NCBI GenBank assembly: GCA_016858145.1
Contig: JAEHOE010000001.1
Coordinates: 1,550,001 to 1,614,000 of the forward strand
Reading direction: 5' to 3'
Source of the DNA: Edaphochlamys debaryana
Lineage: Eukaryota > Chlorophyta > Chlorophyceae > Chlamydomonadales
DNA length: 64,000 nucleotides
How positions within the stretch are numbered: the first letter of the stretch is position 1; the number at the start of each line of letters is the position of its first letter. A model generated the notes under the pieces. It worked only from the letters and a program-made list of their open reading frames with translations. It was not told the origin of the DNA and searched no databases. Shown piece by piece: positions 43,029 through 55,400 of this stretch. Position numbers and translations under genes: made by a program.

Positions 43029-46000
43029 ATGGAGACAGACGCTGCAGAGCGATATGCCGCTGCCGCTCTCTTCACGCTCGCTCTGCACACGACACAGGTA
43101 ATACGAAGCGGGGCAAGACTCCGTCGTTGAGCCGCGAAAGCTCCCGCGCAACATCTCGTCGAGCATCTTTGGGCTGCTCGCGCGCAGGTCGAGACGGGCG
43201 TCGACGAGGACGGCAGGCGCTTAGGATGGAACGCGGCATGGGGTGAGTGATGGGGTTACGTTGGCAGGAGTCCGAGCAGTCCATCCATCCAGGGTTCCAG
43301 TTGCCCGGGGCGCTTCGCCTCCTTCCCCCGCCGTGGGCCGCGTTCAGAGTCCCACAACCGGCCTCACCGCTGGTCTACTGAGCTCCCGCGACCTGTCCCC
43401 ATGCCTCGCACACCCAGTCCCTCTCACACGCTCTTGCACGCCCCACCCGCCCAGTATCTCTCGTGCCGTTCCGCCTGCGCAGGTTGCTCCGACGAGGAGC
43501 TCTTCGATGACCTCATCTGCGTTCCGGAGAGCGAGCCATGGCCGGGGATGGAGGTGGGCAGCGTGCTGGGCGGCAGGAGTTGCATTGGGTCCCGGCCCGG
43601 CCCCAAGCCCGAGCCCGCCTGTACCGCTCCTCCGTCCCCACCCCAGCCCCAGCTATGGCTGCCCTGCGTGCTTTCCCCGCCGCAGGTGCCGCGCGGCTTC
43701 TGGGGCTTCGACTGCTGCGCGCCCCAAGGCATGTGCCGCCGCGTGTACGCGGCCCTGGGGGTCTCGGAGGCCCGGTGGTCGGGTGAGGCCGAGCGCATTT
43801 TGGGCTCCTTACAGTTCCTGCCGGGCGCCACCCCGTTGACGTACGACCTTTCGAGTCCACCAGACCCAGTGCTCCACCTGGTCGCTGCTGCCCTGCCTAC
43901 CCTCCTGGCCCCAGGCCTACTCAAGGTGCCGGACGTGTCGGACGCTGCCAACGCCCATGACGCGCAGGTGGCCCTGCTGGGCCTGGTGCGGAGGTGGGGC
44001 AGGGGGCGGCGTGGCCCTAGGGCGTCAGTGGGGGAGGAGGTGGGGGAGAAGGTTCCGTCAGCGTTGCGGCAACAGGCCAAAGGCACGGCGATGGGAGCTT
44101 GGCTGAACGCAAGGTGTGTTCACTCCTCCCCCGGCCGCCTCGCCCAACGGACCTCCTCCGTGCCACACCCCAGGTACTCTGCCCTGCTGGACCCTGCGGT
44201 TGCCCCCCTCATCACCCGGGCCGTGGCGGTGGAGTGGCCCGTGCCCGAGCCCGCAGCGGCGGAGGCAGGCGCCCCGGGGGAGGGCGGCGAGGAAGGGCCG
44301 CAGCCGGAGCCAGAGTCAGAGCTGGGGGTGGCACAGGGAGCCGCAGCGGAGGCAGCCAGCGCTGCGGAGGGTGCGGGGCCGTCAGAGTTACAGGCGACTA
44401 CGCCCAGCGAGGCAGGGGCGGCGGGCAGCGCGGAGCAGCCGTCTGCAGGCGGCACGCCAGCGCTGTCATCAGAGCCTGGGCAGGGCGGGGAGGACAAGCT
44501 AAGATCTAAGGAGGAGGCAGGATCCAAGCAGGAGGACAAGGGCGGACGGAAGGGCAAGGGCAAGGACAACGGCAAGGACAAGGACAAGGGCAAGGGCAGA
44601 AAGGGCGACGCCAGGCGCAGCGAAGGCACGGACGCCCCGGACCCCGCTCCCGAGCCCGCCCCGGAGCCCGCTCTCGAGCCCGCCAACGGGTCCGCTCCCG
44701 GAGAGCCTGCGGGCGCAGCCACGACCAGCTCCGCTGCCGCGCCCGACGTCGCAGCCCCCAGCGAGGCCTCAGGCGCGCTGGCGGCCCAGTCCGGGCGGCC
44801 CCACGAGCCCACCCACAAGTCCGTGCTCTCCCTCTACGAGCTCATCGGCGCCTGCCTGCAGGCCTCCGCGGGCGAGGATGACCAGCCCACGCCCGACCCC
44901 AGGTGAACCGACTGGCGGGAGGGGGTGCGATTCCCGCCGAACATGGATACTCGTGCGTTTGAGTTCGCCCTGCTGGTGCATCTGAACTGGTGACGTTCTC
45001 AGAAGCGAATAGATCCCCATGCTTCCTCTCTTCACTTACCGAGTTGGGCCGGTCCCACCCTGCTCCCACCCGGCCGCAGCACCAGCGGGGGCGGCAGCGG
45101 CGCTGGCAGCAGCTCCAAGTCCCTCAGCGCCCTGGGCGGGGGCGGGGGCGGGGGCCTCGCAGGCCAGGCCAGCAAAGCGACGTCTTTCTTCAAGTCCAAG
45201 CTGCTCCGCGGCGGGACCAAGGACAAGGACCCCTCTGTCAAGGGCGCGCAGCAGCTGGGCCGGGTGGTGCGGCGGCCGCTGGTGCGCTGGTACGACGCAC
45301 GCGCCCGTGTGGCGCTGCGGCGCTACTGCCACTGGCTGGGCATCCCCGCCTCCAAGATGCACGCCATGGAGCAGATGTGGGCCCTGCAGGTACGGCAGAT
45401 GCCGTACTGCGGATCTGCTGCCAGGGCCTCACGGTTGGCTGCTGGCAGCACCGGGCCATGCCTACATCCTGAAGCTGGGGGGCTGCAGGAGGGGTTGCTG
45501 TGGCGCGCAAGTCCCCGTATCCCCCGGCTTCTGATAACCACGTTTAGCGCTGTTAGCAAACCCCTCCGTCCTTCTTTCGCATGCCCCTCAGTCCCTGCAA
45601 CTCGGAGAGGCGGGCGGCCTGATCGCCGAGTATGACTTCGAGGCGGCGCGTAAGGCGGGCGCCAACAAGCGGTACATCACGTACCTCAAGGTGCGTTGCG
45701 GCGGGCTGGTGCTCTCACCAGGGCTAGCCATGGCCACAGCGCTGACCTCGTTGCCCGGTTGACACCTGTGTCGCCTCGCCGCCTGCCGCAGATCTCGGCG
45801 GGAGCGCTGGGAGGCGCCGCTCTGCTGGCGCTGACGGGTGCGTGGGGCCCGCCCCTGTCCACAACGCCCTTCATGCCCCCCAATGGCCCCACCAGTATCT
45901 CCTCACTAGTGCTGCTTGCACACTGCTCCCTTGTAACTCCTCCCTTGCCCGCAACCTCCACCGCACACACCCCTGCCTCCCGCTCCCCAGGCGGCCTGGC

Positions 46001-49000
46001 GGCCCCCGCCATCGCCGCAGGGCTGGGCGGTGCCATCATGGTGTTGCACGGGGGCGCGGCGGCAGCCACCACGGTCGCAGCCATGGGAGCCACCACGGCG
46101 GGAACGGGTGGGTGCCTGGGTGGGGCGGGATGCGGCCGTCGAGTGGGGGCCCCGTGGCGGGGGTGTGGTGGAGTAGGGGGTACCGGGCGGCCTGCGCTGG
46201 CAGCTATGTTTGTGTCTCCAGTGCCCATGCATCTTGCTCTGCGGTTGCTTGCCGCAGCTGCCATCACGGGCACATTCGGGGTGATCGGCGCATCGCACGC
46301 GGCCTCCAAGACGGCGGACCTGTACGGTGCGGAGGGTGGCTGGACGAGGTCCGGGGCGGGGAATGAGGCCGTGCAACGCTGTGCCACCTGTCGTGCTTTC
46401 CCCTGCCTAGCGCACGGCTGTGCCTCGCCATACCTCTCCACTTTGTGTGCACCCGACCGCTGATCTTCTCCTGTACGCCTGGGCCCTGCAGGCGACCTGC
46501 AGGAGTTTGGATTCTGGAACATCGCCCAGGACGTGATCCAGCCCGTGGTGGTGCCTCCATCACCACCAGGTACGGCAGATCTCGCCCACTTGAATCCTGG
46601 GATCGGGCTGCATATGCGGCTACATGCCCTGCCCTGCCCTTTTACCAAGGGTGGCTAGTCTTGCTGGTAGACCACCATGTTTTCTCAAGAGCCGCCCGTG
46701 TGGCTGCTCCCCACAACAGGGGAGCCCTCGGCCGAGGCCTCTGGGTCCATGGAGGAAGGCTCCGAGGGATTGGCATCGCCCCGCGACTCACAAACGGAGG
46801 CGGAGCGGGCGGGGAGGCCTGGCGTGGGCGGCAGCGGTGCGGCAGCAACCTCAGCGGCTGCTTCCACGAGTGCCGCAGGGGCGGCGCCGGCCGGCACATG
46901 GGGGAGGTTCTTCAGCTGGAAGACCAAGACCAACGGCGGCCAGGCAGGCGAGCCGTCGGCAGCCCCGCCGCCGGCTTCGGGAGTGCCGGCGGCAGGGGGC
47001 TTGGCAGCCAAAGCCCGGCCGCCGCCGCTGCCCCTTGTGGCGCCAGGCGGCACCAGCGCCGGCGGCGAAGACGACGGCCCGCCGACGCCGATAGCTGGCG
47101 GCGACGTGGACCCGCAACTCGCCGCCGACGGCCTCTTCGTTCCGTCGCTGCTGCTCTCCGGGAACGGCGAGGGCCCGGGGGACCTCTTCCTCAACGCGCC
47201 CGCTGCAGCCTTTCCGCCGCCGTCACCAGCGGAGCCAGCGGAACCGGCGCCAGAGCAGCCCGCCCCGCCGCCGCCGCTGGCGAATGCCACGTCAGAGGAG
47301 CTCCTGGCGGCGGCGGCGATGCAGGACGGGGTCCGCAGCCACCACTTTGAGATGGGCGACGACGAGTACGACGACGAGTCATCCGATGAGGATCTGGATC
47401 TGGATCTGGACGAGCACGGAGATCCCTGGGCGGCCGAGACGGTGACGTCGCCATCGGCAGTGGTGCGCGCGCGCATCGTCAGCGGTGGCGGCGCTGGCGG
47501 CGCCGCCGGCGGCAGCGGCGCCGGCGCCGACGGGGCCTATGTTGAGGCTGTCCTGGCAGAGATGGATGCGGAGGCGGCGGACCTTGACGGCGACGCCGCC
47601 GTCGGTGACGTCAGCGCCGCCGCCGCTGGGCCCAGCGGCGGCGCGATGGCGGCGGCTGCTGCTGCTAACGTCAACGTGCCAGGAGGTCCGGCGGCGGGCC
47701 TGCCGGCTGGCGCCAAGCCGGCGCGCGTGGTCAAGGGCAAGGGCAAGTCCCGCCGGCCCCGGCCCCAGGCCAAGGACCCGGCGGCTGCGGGCACCGCCGC
47801 TTCCTCCACCTCGTCGCTCTGGCAGTGGTTCCGGAGCAGCAAGCAGGCCTCAGCCGCCGGCGCCGGCACAGGTGCAGGTGCCGCCGCCTCGGGCGGCGCG
47901 GGTCCTGGCCCTGGCTCCGCCGCGGCCACGGCTGCAGCGGCGGCTGCGGCTGCGGTCGGCAAGCCCCAGCTGCGGCCGCTGCTGCGGGTCCCCGTCAACC
48001 CCAAGCGCAGCGGCGACGCGACCCTGGCCCTCACTATCGCTGTCAATGGGTGAGCGGGTGCTGCTGCGTGCAGTTGGGGGCATGGCAGTCATGTGTCAAC
48101 TTGACTGGGGGTGTGCTTGCGTGCGCGTGAAGCGAAGGCCTCGAGTGCGCCCCAACCCCTGTCCCGCCTTGGCTTCCTTCCCCACGACACGGGCTCCTTC
48201 GTGGTGGCTTCTGACTCGACCTGGTGCCCTCCTGCGCCCCTTGAAACGCCCGTACCCCCACCACCTTTTCCCCTTCCCCACCCCCACCTTCTTACTCCTC
48301 AACCCACCAGCTGGGTCAAGAGCCCTGAGGACTTCGTCAACCCCTGGCGCCCGCTGCCATCCAGCGGGCGGGAGCTGTGGGGGCTGGTGTGGGAGAGCGA
48401 CGTGCTGCGCTCCCTGGGCGGCGCGCTGCGGCGGTTCATCCGTGACAAAGCCATCGAGGTGGGGTTGGGGCCTGAGGCCGTGAGGGGCAGAGAGCTGGGC
48501 AGGCGGAGCAGAGTTTGGGTATGCGGAAGTGGAGGGGTGGGTGGTAAGGTATGGACGTGGGTAATGCGCGGCATGCGGCTTGCGAGGACCATAGGGCGGC
48601 CGGAGTGCTAGGCGTAGGGCTGGGCTGGGCTGGCGGCGGCTTGTCGGCCCCCTTACCGCCATGCTGCTTCCTGCGGTCTCCCCTTGTGGGCTGCAGGAGA
48701 GCTCCAAGATGGCGGTCCGACTGACTGTGTCCACCGGTGAGCGGGGCGTTCGGGCGGTGCAGCCGGGTGTTACCCTGGCTGGTGCAGGAGGGACCTGCGG
48801 GTCTGCTGAGTGGGGGGCCTGAGCGAAACACAGAACTGTGCGGGCATGCGTGGGGTAGTGCGCCGGCCTGGCCTGGTTGGGATGGGTGGTCACGGGCCTG
48901 GTGGAAGCCCTCCCTGCAAGTCGGTGGTAGGGTGCGCCGCACATGCCCTGTACATTACCTGTGTTGCCTCCCACATGCACAGTGCGTCAACTGGGGGTAT

Positions 49001-50819
49001 CTCTCTCACTGGAGGGTAGCAGAGGCTGCCCAGCCCCACGTGCCCCTTCGCGCGTCAACCTGGCCTCTCTTCCCTCTTTCTCTCCCATAACCCCTTTTCC
49101 CTGTTTGTCATTCTGACCACCGCAGCACTCATCACGGCGCTCATGCTCCCCTTCGCCGTCATCTCAGCCATCAACATCACCATCGGCAGGTGGGGGCGCG
49201 TTGTCGCAAAGCTAGGCGTCGCCAGCGTAGATACCGTGCTGCGTGCTTAAACCGTTTACGTGATCACATTACGTTAGATTACACTTTTTCCTGACGGAGT
49301 TGTGCAATCGAAACCGTCATTTGAGTTGCTGCTAGCTAAATCTGTGTAGGGGCTAGTGAAACCGTCCGTACTTGGTCCGTACCTGGTCGATGTCATAAAA
49401 CCGCTCACTTTTTCCTGCCCCATGTTCGCCACATGAGTCATGCGCCATCCTCCCACACCCCACCCTTGGCACTTGCTTGGGTGGCTCTCGCCCTCTCCCA
49501 TCCCTCGGCCCTGTCCCGCCTCTGCCGTAAGCTCCACCTCAGCCCACCACGCCCTTCTACCCCCACCCTCCTTTCCGCTCTCCGCAGCCGCTGGCGTGTG
49601 GCCCTGCGCCGTGCACAGCTGGCGGGGCGCTGCCTGGCGCACCTCCTGATGCAGGGAGCGCACGGGGATCGGCCGGTCACGCTCGTAAGCAGCGGGGCGG
49701 GGGCAGACAGGGCGAGGCGTTCAGTGTGAGGCCGGTCAGCTGGTGTCGAGGTGGACCTAAGCTGGGATGATAGCTTTGAACGGCTCCTGACTCCTCTGCT
49801 CCATGCGCTCCCTCCCCCCACCGCTCCATCACCTCCTGTACAACGTGCTCCTCCCTTGTTCCTCCCTCACCCGCTCCCCGCGTCCCCGCGCCCCCTCCCC
49901 ACAGATCGGCTTCTCCATGGGCGCGCGCCTCATCTTCCACTGCCTGCTGGAGCTGTCCCGCTGCGGCGCGCGCGGCCTGGTGGAGTCCGCAGGTGCGCCC
50001 CGCCCCCACGTGCATTGCACGCGGCCGTGACTGCCGCTCCCCGTGGCGCGCTGCTGTGAACGCCACCAGCTTCTCGCAGACAGCGGCCCTGGCGACACGT
50101 CATGCTGCGTTGCCAACCTCCCTGACCCCCTGTCCTGTCCGACCGCAGTGCTGCTGGGGACGCCCGTGTCGGCCAACGAGGCGAGGTGGGCGCAGGCCCG
50201 CACCGCGGTGTCGGGGCGCCTGGTCAACGCCTTCTCATCGAACGTGGGTGCCGACAGGATGGGGATGTTCCACTGGTGTTACGTGACGCTGGGTGCTTGC
50301 GGGGCGGGACGCTGGTAAAAGCGCGCAAGGCTTGGCCGGCGATAGGGCTGTTGCTTGGCTCCGGGGTCTGCCCGTGCCTCCATCATGCCACACCGCCGCC
50401 ACTGCCCTGCGGCCCCCCTCCCTACCTCAGGACTGGGTGCTGGGGGTGATCTTCCGGGCGCACTCGCGTGGGGCCATGGCGCAGACCGCCTCGGGGCTGG
50501 GGCCCGTGGCGGTCCCTGGTATCGAGAACATCAACCTCAGGTGCGGGGGCACATGTACTGGTAAGGTTCATGTGGCCATGCGCGCAGCTGCCCCATATCC
50601 CCTGGTCCAGGATCGCGTTCACTCTGCATCCCTCCTGACACGAGCACCTCCGGGCTTGGCGCGGTGCCGGAGTCGAACTGGGCTCAGGCACTGCACCTGA
50701 CGCCAGCAATCCTCATGCTCTTTCTTCGTGCCCATTCCAGCAACCTCATCGGCGGTCACACACAGTACCTCGACAAACTGGAAGACGTGCTGTCGGCAAT
50801 CAACCTGGCGGAGCACTGA
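43029..50819 (+). CDS. DUF726 / TMCO4-like membrane alpha/beta hydrolase with large insertion
   Basis: Twenty-one phase-consistent exons: 43029-43097, 43188-43242, 43483-43553, 43686-43782, 43915-43993, 44174-44902, 45080-45389, 45592-45690, 45792-45837, 45991-46107, 46258-46326, 46492-46569, 46690-48049, 48311-48458, 48697-48736, 49126-49189, 49588-49684, 49905-49992, 50149-50243, 50431-50540, 50741-50819; 1,299 residues. After an N-terminal region comes an acidic/Lys-rich linker (44250-44760), then the DUF726 start (VRWYDARARVALRRYCHWLG) and glycine-rich helices (GGAALLALTGGLAAPAIAAG, AAITGTFGVIGA). Exon 13 inserts ~450 low-complexity residues. The hydrolase part has the nucleophile elbow GFSMGAR, LLGTPVSA, and the C-terminal GGHTQYLDKL with a likely catalytic His. 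Family members are poorly characterised; lipid or membrane hydrolysis is inferred. Exon 13's acceptor follows CAAG rather than CAG. Confidence 0.9.
49240..49425. other. AT-richer patch inside DUF726 intron 16
   Basis: The 398-base intron 16 contains a stretch that is much less GC-rich than its surroundings and has repeated words: CACTTTTTCCTG at about 49279 and 49407, and GAAACCGTC at about 49308 and 49358. It may be a small decayed insertion. No terminal inverted repeats were established. Confidence 0.4.
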
Positions 50820-52431
50820 GCGCGGGGCGTGGGGCGGTTTTAGGGGGGGTTTCTGACCATTTCGACCTCTTTTGGGCCTCTTTCCGGCCATTCTTGGGCG
50901 AGGGCCAGGGGTGAGGCGGTGCTCCCTGGGCGGCGCGCTGCGGCGGTTCGAGGTGGGGTGGGGGCCTGAGGGGCTGAGGGGCAGAGAGCTGGGCAGGCGG
51001 GGCAGATTTTGGGTATGTGGAAGGAGGGGGGTCTTGACAGGCTTTTAGAGACACATACATAGACATATGGGGCATGAGGCATGCGGGGGGCGCACATGGA
51101 GTGAGCGGCTAGCGAGGCGGACGCGGCCTGTCCCAGAGTCTGTCAAGGCCCCAAACTACGGACGGGTGCGGAGTGCGGGGTCGCTTGGGAGAGCGGTAGG
51201 GTGTCTCGACTCAACCGCGCGTGCCCCGGAGCGGTGTGGTACCCGAGGTCTGCAACGAGCGGGAGCGCTTTGGAGAGGGCTGCACGTCGACAGAGAGGGC
51301 TGAAGAGCGGAGGAGCTTTGGCCTAGCTGGTGCTACTGGGGGCACGAGCTGAGCAGTGGAGGGTCCTGGGGCGCAAAGAGCGGGAACTTGGCGAACGCTG
51401 GGCCGTCACGGCCTGAGAGCCAGTGTGGCCCGAGTCGCCCGGCCCTGTGTGATGTGGCCGCCTGCCGCAGGCCGAGTTGGAGCGCTGGGAGGGGATGTGG
51501 CGCCTACGTGTTTTGGCTCCGCCACTGTTCAGGCGTGCCGGACTTTCCTGCGGTGGTGCCGGAACGCGTGCAGAGGCCGGAGTCCAGTGCAGAGGCCGTA
51601 CCACGGCGGACCACGGTGTGTACGTCTGCGGCGACGGACGAGCGCTCACGTGCAGGACGCACGACGGCGCGCGCAGGCCAGTTCTGGCGCCACAGAACGT
51701 GCCGTGCAAGCGGCCCCCTAATCTGGCCGAGCGCTGACCAAGTTGGGAGCGTGAACCCCGGCGAATCCAACTTGCCGGATTCCGGCCGCACGGTACGTGC
51801 CTCGGGCGACCGTCCCGGACGCCGTTATCATCTGGAATCAACACGGCTCGAGCTGCGACATATCCCCGTGGGAAGCAACGGGCGCCCGTTGACCAGCACA
51901 TCTGCTGGCTGGCTCGCCAACACAGACCCCAGTTCACCCCATCCCATCGCGCTACCCAACCCAAGACGGCAAACAAGGAAAACAGATAGCAACTCAAGTG
52001 CTAGTATACAACATCGCCTGGGCGTTTACCACGCCGGAGCGTGAAAGCCGAGTTTGTGCAGCTAGCCCAGAGCCCCAGACGCAAGCAGCACACGTTGAAA
52101 TCACCATGATGGTCTGCTGAGGCCCTAGCTGTGGGCGCGCTGTGGCGTCGGGTCGGTGCTTGCATCGCCTGTCTGGCGCGCAGGCGGCTAGCATAGCTGC
52201 CAGGCCGAACGACCTTGACACTCCATGGAGTTGCTCCTGGCTGGCCGTGGGGGAACGCATCGCGCACTGAGTCCAGCACACCCAGTCCTGGAGGACCGCA
52301 ACAAAAACAGGCTGCGGGCAGCTGCGAGATATATCATCGCCAACTAGTTAGGTGGACTTGGAAGGCGGACCGCGCGTCGGTGCCGGAGTGGAGCTCAGGA
52401 CCAGGCCCGGCCCTTCGCGAAGCAAACGGGA
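50820..52431. other. Intergenic between DUF726 and SBP-box genes
   Basis: 1.6 kb without a supported gene. The left part holds the DUF726 3' UTR and the duplicated exon fragment listed separately; the right part must contain the SBP-gene promoter and 5' UTR. ORFs at 51323-52044 on both strands lack recognisable motifs. I saw no TGTAA motif, tRNA-like fold or transposon end. Confidence 0.5.
50921..51023 (+). pseudogene. Duplicated fragment of DUF726 exon 14 and intron 14
   Basis: The 29 bases 50921-50949 are identical to exon 14 bases 48409-48437. The copy then lacks the next 18 exon bases and resumes at GAGGTGGGG, continuing through the splice donor into sequence matching intron 14 to about 48529 with a few changes. 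Because intron is included, it is a DNA-level copy, not a retrocopy. It lies after the stop codon and cannot encode a working protein. Confidence 0.85.
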
Positions 52432-55400
52432 ATGGCTGACGCGGCAAGCAACCGGTGTCAGGTGAGGACGTCCATTTCGAAATCGGGCTTGGGGCGGGCC
52501 GGGTGCAACCGCCGCGGGGCGCGCGAGGCGGGATGGCGCGCCTTGTGGGCGGGGCCCGCCTTACCGCTCTGCAAAGGCTCCACGGGGTTGGATCAAGGTT
52601 GCCATCTAGCGTGCAACAAGGTGTGCTCATGGAGCGCGCGCGTTCCGCGCGCACGGGCTTGCGTCGGACCTAAACAGCGCAGCTTCCCGCGCGTTAGGCT
52701 CACCCGCCCCGAACCCCAACCCACGACGCTCACTCCGCTCCCGCTCTAAGCAGCTGCACCACATGCATGCTGCTGGTGCTCCAGCAGAACTCTTGGGTTC
52801 TTGCGCCTACGTCTGGACCCCAGACAGCGTTTCGGAGGCTCACGGACGCCCCGCCCCTCTTCCCCTCTATTCCTCTTCCCCTTCCCTCACAAGGCCGATG
52901 GCTGCATGGCAGACCTGTCCGGCCTGCGGCGGTACTTCAGGAGATACCATGTGTGTGAAACGCACATGCGCTCACAGGTGAGTTCTCAAGGGAGTGCGCA
53001 ATTGACCCACCACGGGACGGGAGGCCCCCGGGGAGCCTGACTGGGCACAGCACTGAATCCCTTTCTGAGCAGACCCCGTCTAGCTTTGCCGGGGCCCAGT
53101 AGCTACGCACCCTGTGCACACCCCAAAGCCGGGAGACCCTCCTGCCAGGTAGTGCCCGATCCCGGAACCCACGCGTTGTCCCGCAAGCGGTCAAGCGGCT
53201 GTCGGCCTCTCTGCGTCCCTGCCCTGCAGATTGTGCTTATCTCTGGGCGGCAAGTCCGTTTCTGTGACCAGTGCAGCACGTTCCACGCCCTCAACCTCTT
53301 TGATGGGGCTAGGAGGTGGGTCTCTTCGCCACAACAGGCTGCAAGCTAGCCGAGTTACGCATAGGAAGCAGCACGCTTTGGCCACGTTGAGCTCGGGGCT
53401 GCTGCGGGGCTGAGTGTCTTTTCGGAGTTCACTGCTCCTCTGCCTCAGCTCCCTCTGCTGCCTCACCCGCCTTGGGATCAACTCGCACTGGACCGAGACT
53501 CGGCCTCCACCCACCACCTCTTCGCAGGACGTGTCGAGAGAAACTAGAGCATAACCGCGCCAAGCGCCGCGCGCGCAAAGCCAAGGCAGCGGCAGGCGGC
53601 GGCGGGGGAGCCGGTGGCGGGGGTGGGGGCGGCGGCCAGTCCGACGATGCCGATACGGACGACCAGCCGGGAAGCGACGACGACGACACACCCCGACGCG
53701 GTGGAGGCGGCGGCGGCGGCGGAGGCGTTCGCAAGCGCACGGGCGTCCCGTTCTCTCAGGGTGGCCGGCGGCGGGCCGCCGCCCCGCGACCCAACTCGGC
53801 CCAGGACGTGACGGCTGCCTTCGCCGGCGGCCACCGCCGCAGCAACACGGGCCTCCCGCGTGACAGCGTGTCGCCGTACGACAGCGAAATGGACGACGCA
53901 CAGGCGCGCAGTATGGGTCTTCCGGGTGGCATGCCCGGCTACGCGCCCTTCGCCAACGCCGCCGGCGGCGACATGCGCGGCATGGGCGGCCTTGGCGGCG
54001 GCGGCCCGCCCGACGGCTATCCGGACGCCGCCACGCTGGCCACCGCCGCCGCTGCCGCTGGCGGCGGCGGTGGCAGCGGCATGGACGGAGATCCCGGCGC
54101 GCGCCGTACGATCTCGCTGCCCGTGGACTTCTCCCCCATGCAGCACGTGGACCACATGGCCCTGCAGCGCCTGCAGCAGGACCTGAGGGACCAGGCGCAC
54201 ATGCAGGGCGGAGGCGGCGGCGGCCACGGCCTGCAGCCCGCGGTGCGGTCCGACATGGTGCAGCGCCACGCCTCGCTCATGGGCCTGGGGGGGCTGCAGC
54301 ACCCGGGCCTGCGCGGGCTGCCGCCCGGCACGGGCACCGGCCAACACTCGCCCGTGCTCTCGCACCAGCCACCCACGCCCACGCGCGGGCAGGGGTACCA
54401 GAACGCCTCGCCCGGGTCCGCGGCCGTGTCATGGGGCGCGCCGCAGCAGCCGGAGGCCAAGCCGCAGCCGCCGCACCACGCAGGCGTCATCCGCTGGGGC
54501 GTGCCGGAGGGCCTGGCGGCGGGTGGCGGCGGAGGCGACGGGCTGGGCCTGGGGTACGACCCGGTGGAGCCCATGGACGTGGGGGATGGGCGGCAGCAGG
54601 GCTCCGGGCGAGGCCAGGGCCACCCCTCGCAGACGGGCTACGGCGAGGGGCCGCACGCGGAGGGCGCGTCCAGCCCGCTGGCGGTGGGTGTGGGGCACGG
54701 CGTTTGGTGGAAGGGGCCGGGTGGCAGGAGACGGAGGGGCCTTGCGTTGGAGGTCGATGTGTGTCTGTTGCGGGTATGACGGACTGACTAGCTGCAGCAG
54801 GGTGCCCGCAACCTGCGCTGAGCCTGCCCTTGCCTGCCCGTGCCCCGCCCGTTGCCCCGCAGCGGCCCTTCCCTGCCTCCACGCAAGCCGACGGCCCGCC
54901 GGACAGCTACAAGCGGGTCAGCTGGCCGGCCTACAGCGGGGGCGCGGCGCCGCCGGACCCCATGCTGGGCGGCCAGCGGCAGGGGCCCTCGGGCGCGGCC
55001 GTGTCCCGTCAGAACAGCGGGCTGCAGGGCGGCCTACCGGGCGGCGAGCCGTCGCTGTTCCCTGGCCTCGGCGGCATGGGCGGCGGCGGCGGCGGTGGCC
55101 TGCCGCCGCGCAGCGTCACCACCAGCCAGATCAGTGACGTGCAGGCCGGCGGCGGCATGGGCGGCGGCGGCGGCAGCATGTCGGACTTCCGCTTCCAGCG
55201 CGTGCTGTCGGACGTGCAGGCGGACGGCGGTCGGCCGGGCCGCATGAGCGCCCCAGGCCTCCCCACGGGGCCCATGCCGGGCGTGGGCGGTGGCATGCAC
55301 GGCGGATTTGGCGGCGGCAACATGGGCGGGGCGCTGGGCGGCCCAGCGGCCGCCGCCTGGCGACTGCACCTGGAGGCGGGCCTGATCGGCCGCGGCCCGG

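Noticed and set aside
46445..47350. 301-codon plus-strand ORF over DUF726 exons 12-13
   Set aside because: Different frame from the phase-consistent exon 13 and starts within an intron.
51323..52044. Overlapping 218- and 224-codon ORFs on opposite strands
   Set aside because: No recognisable domain or splice continuity; typical chance ORFs of GC-rich DNA.
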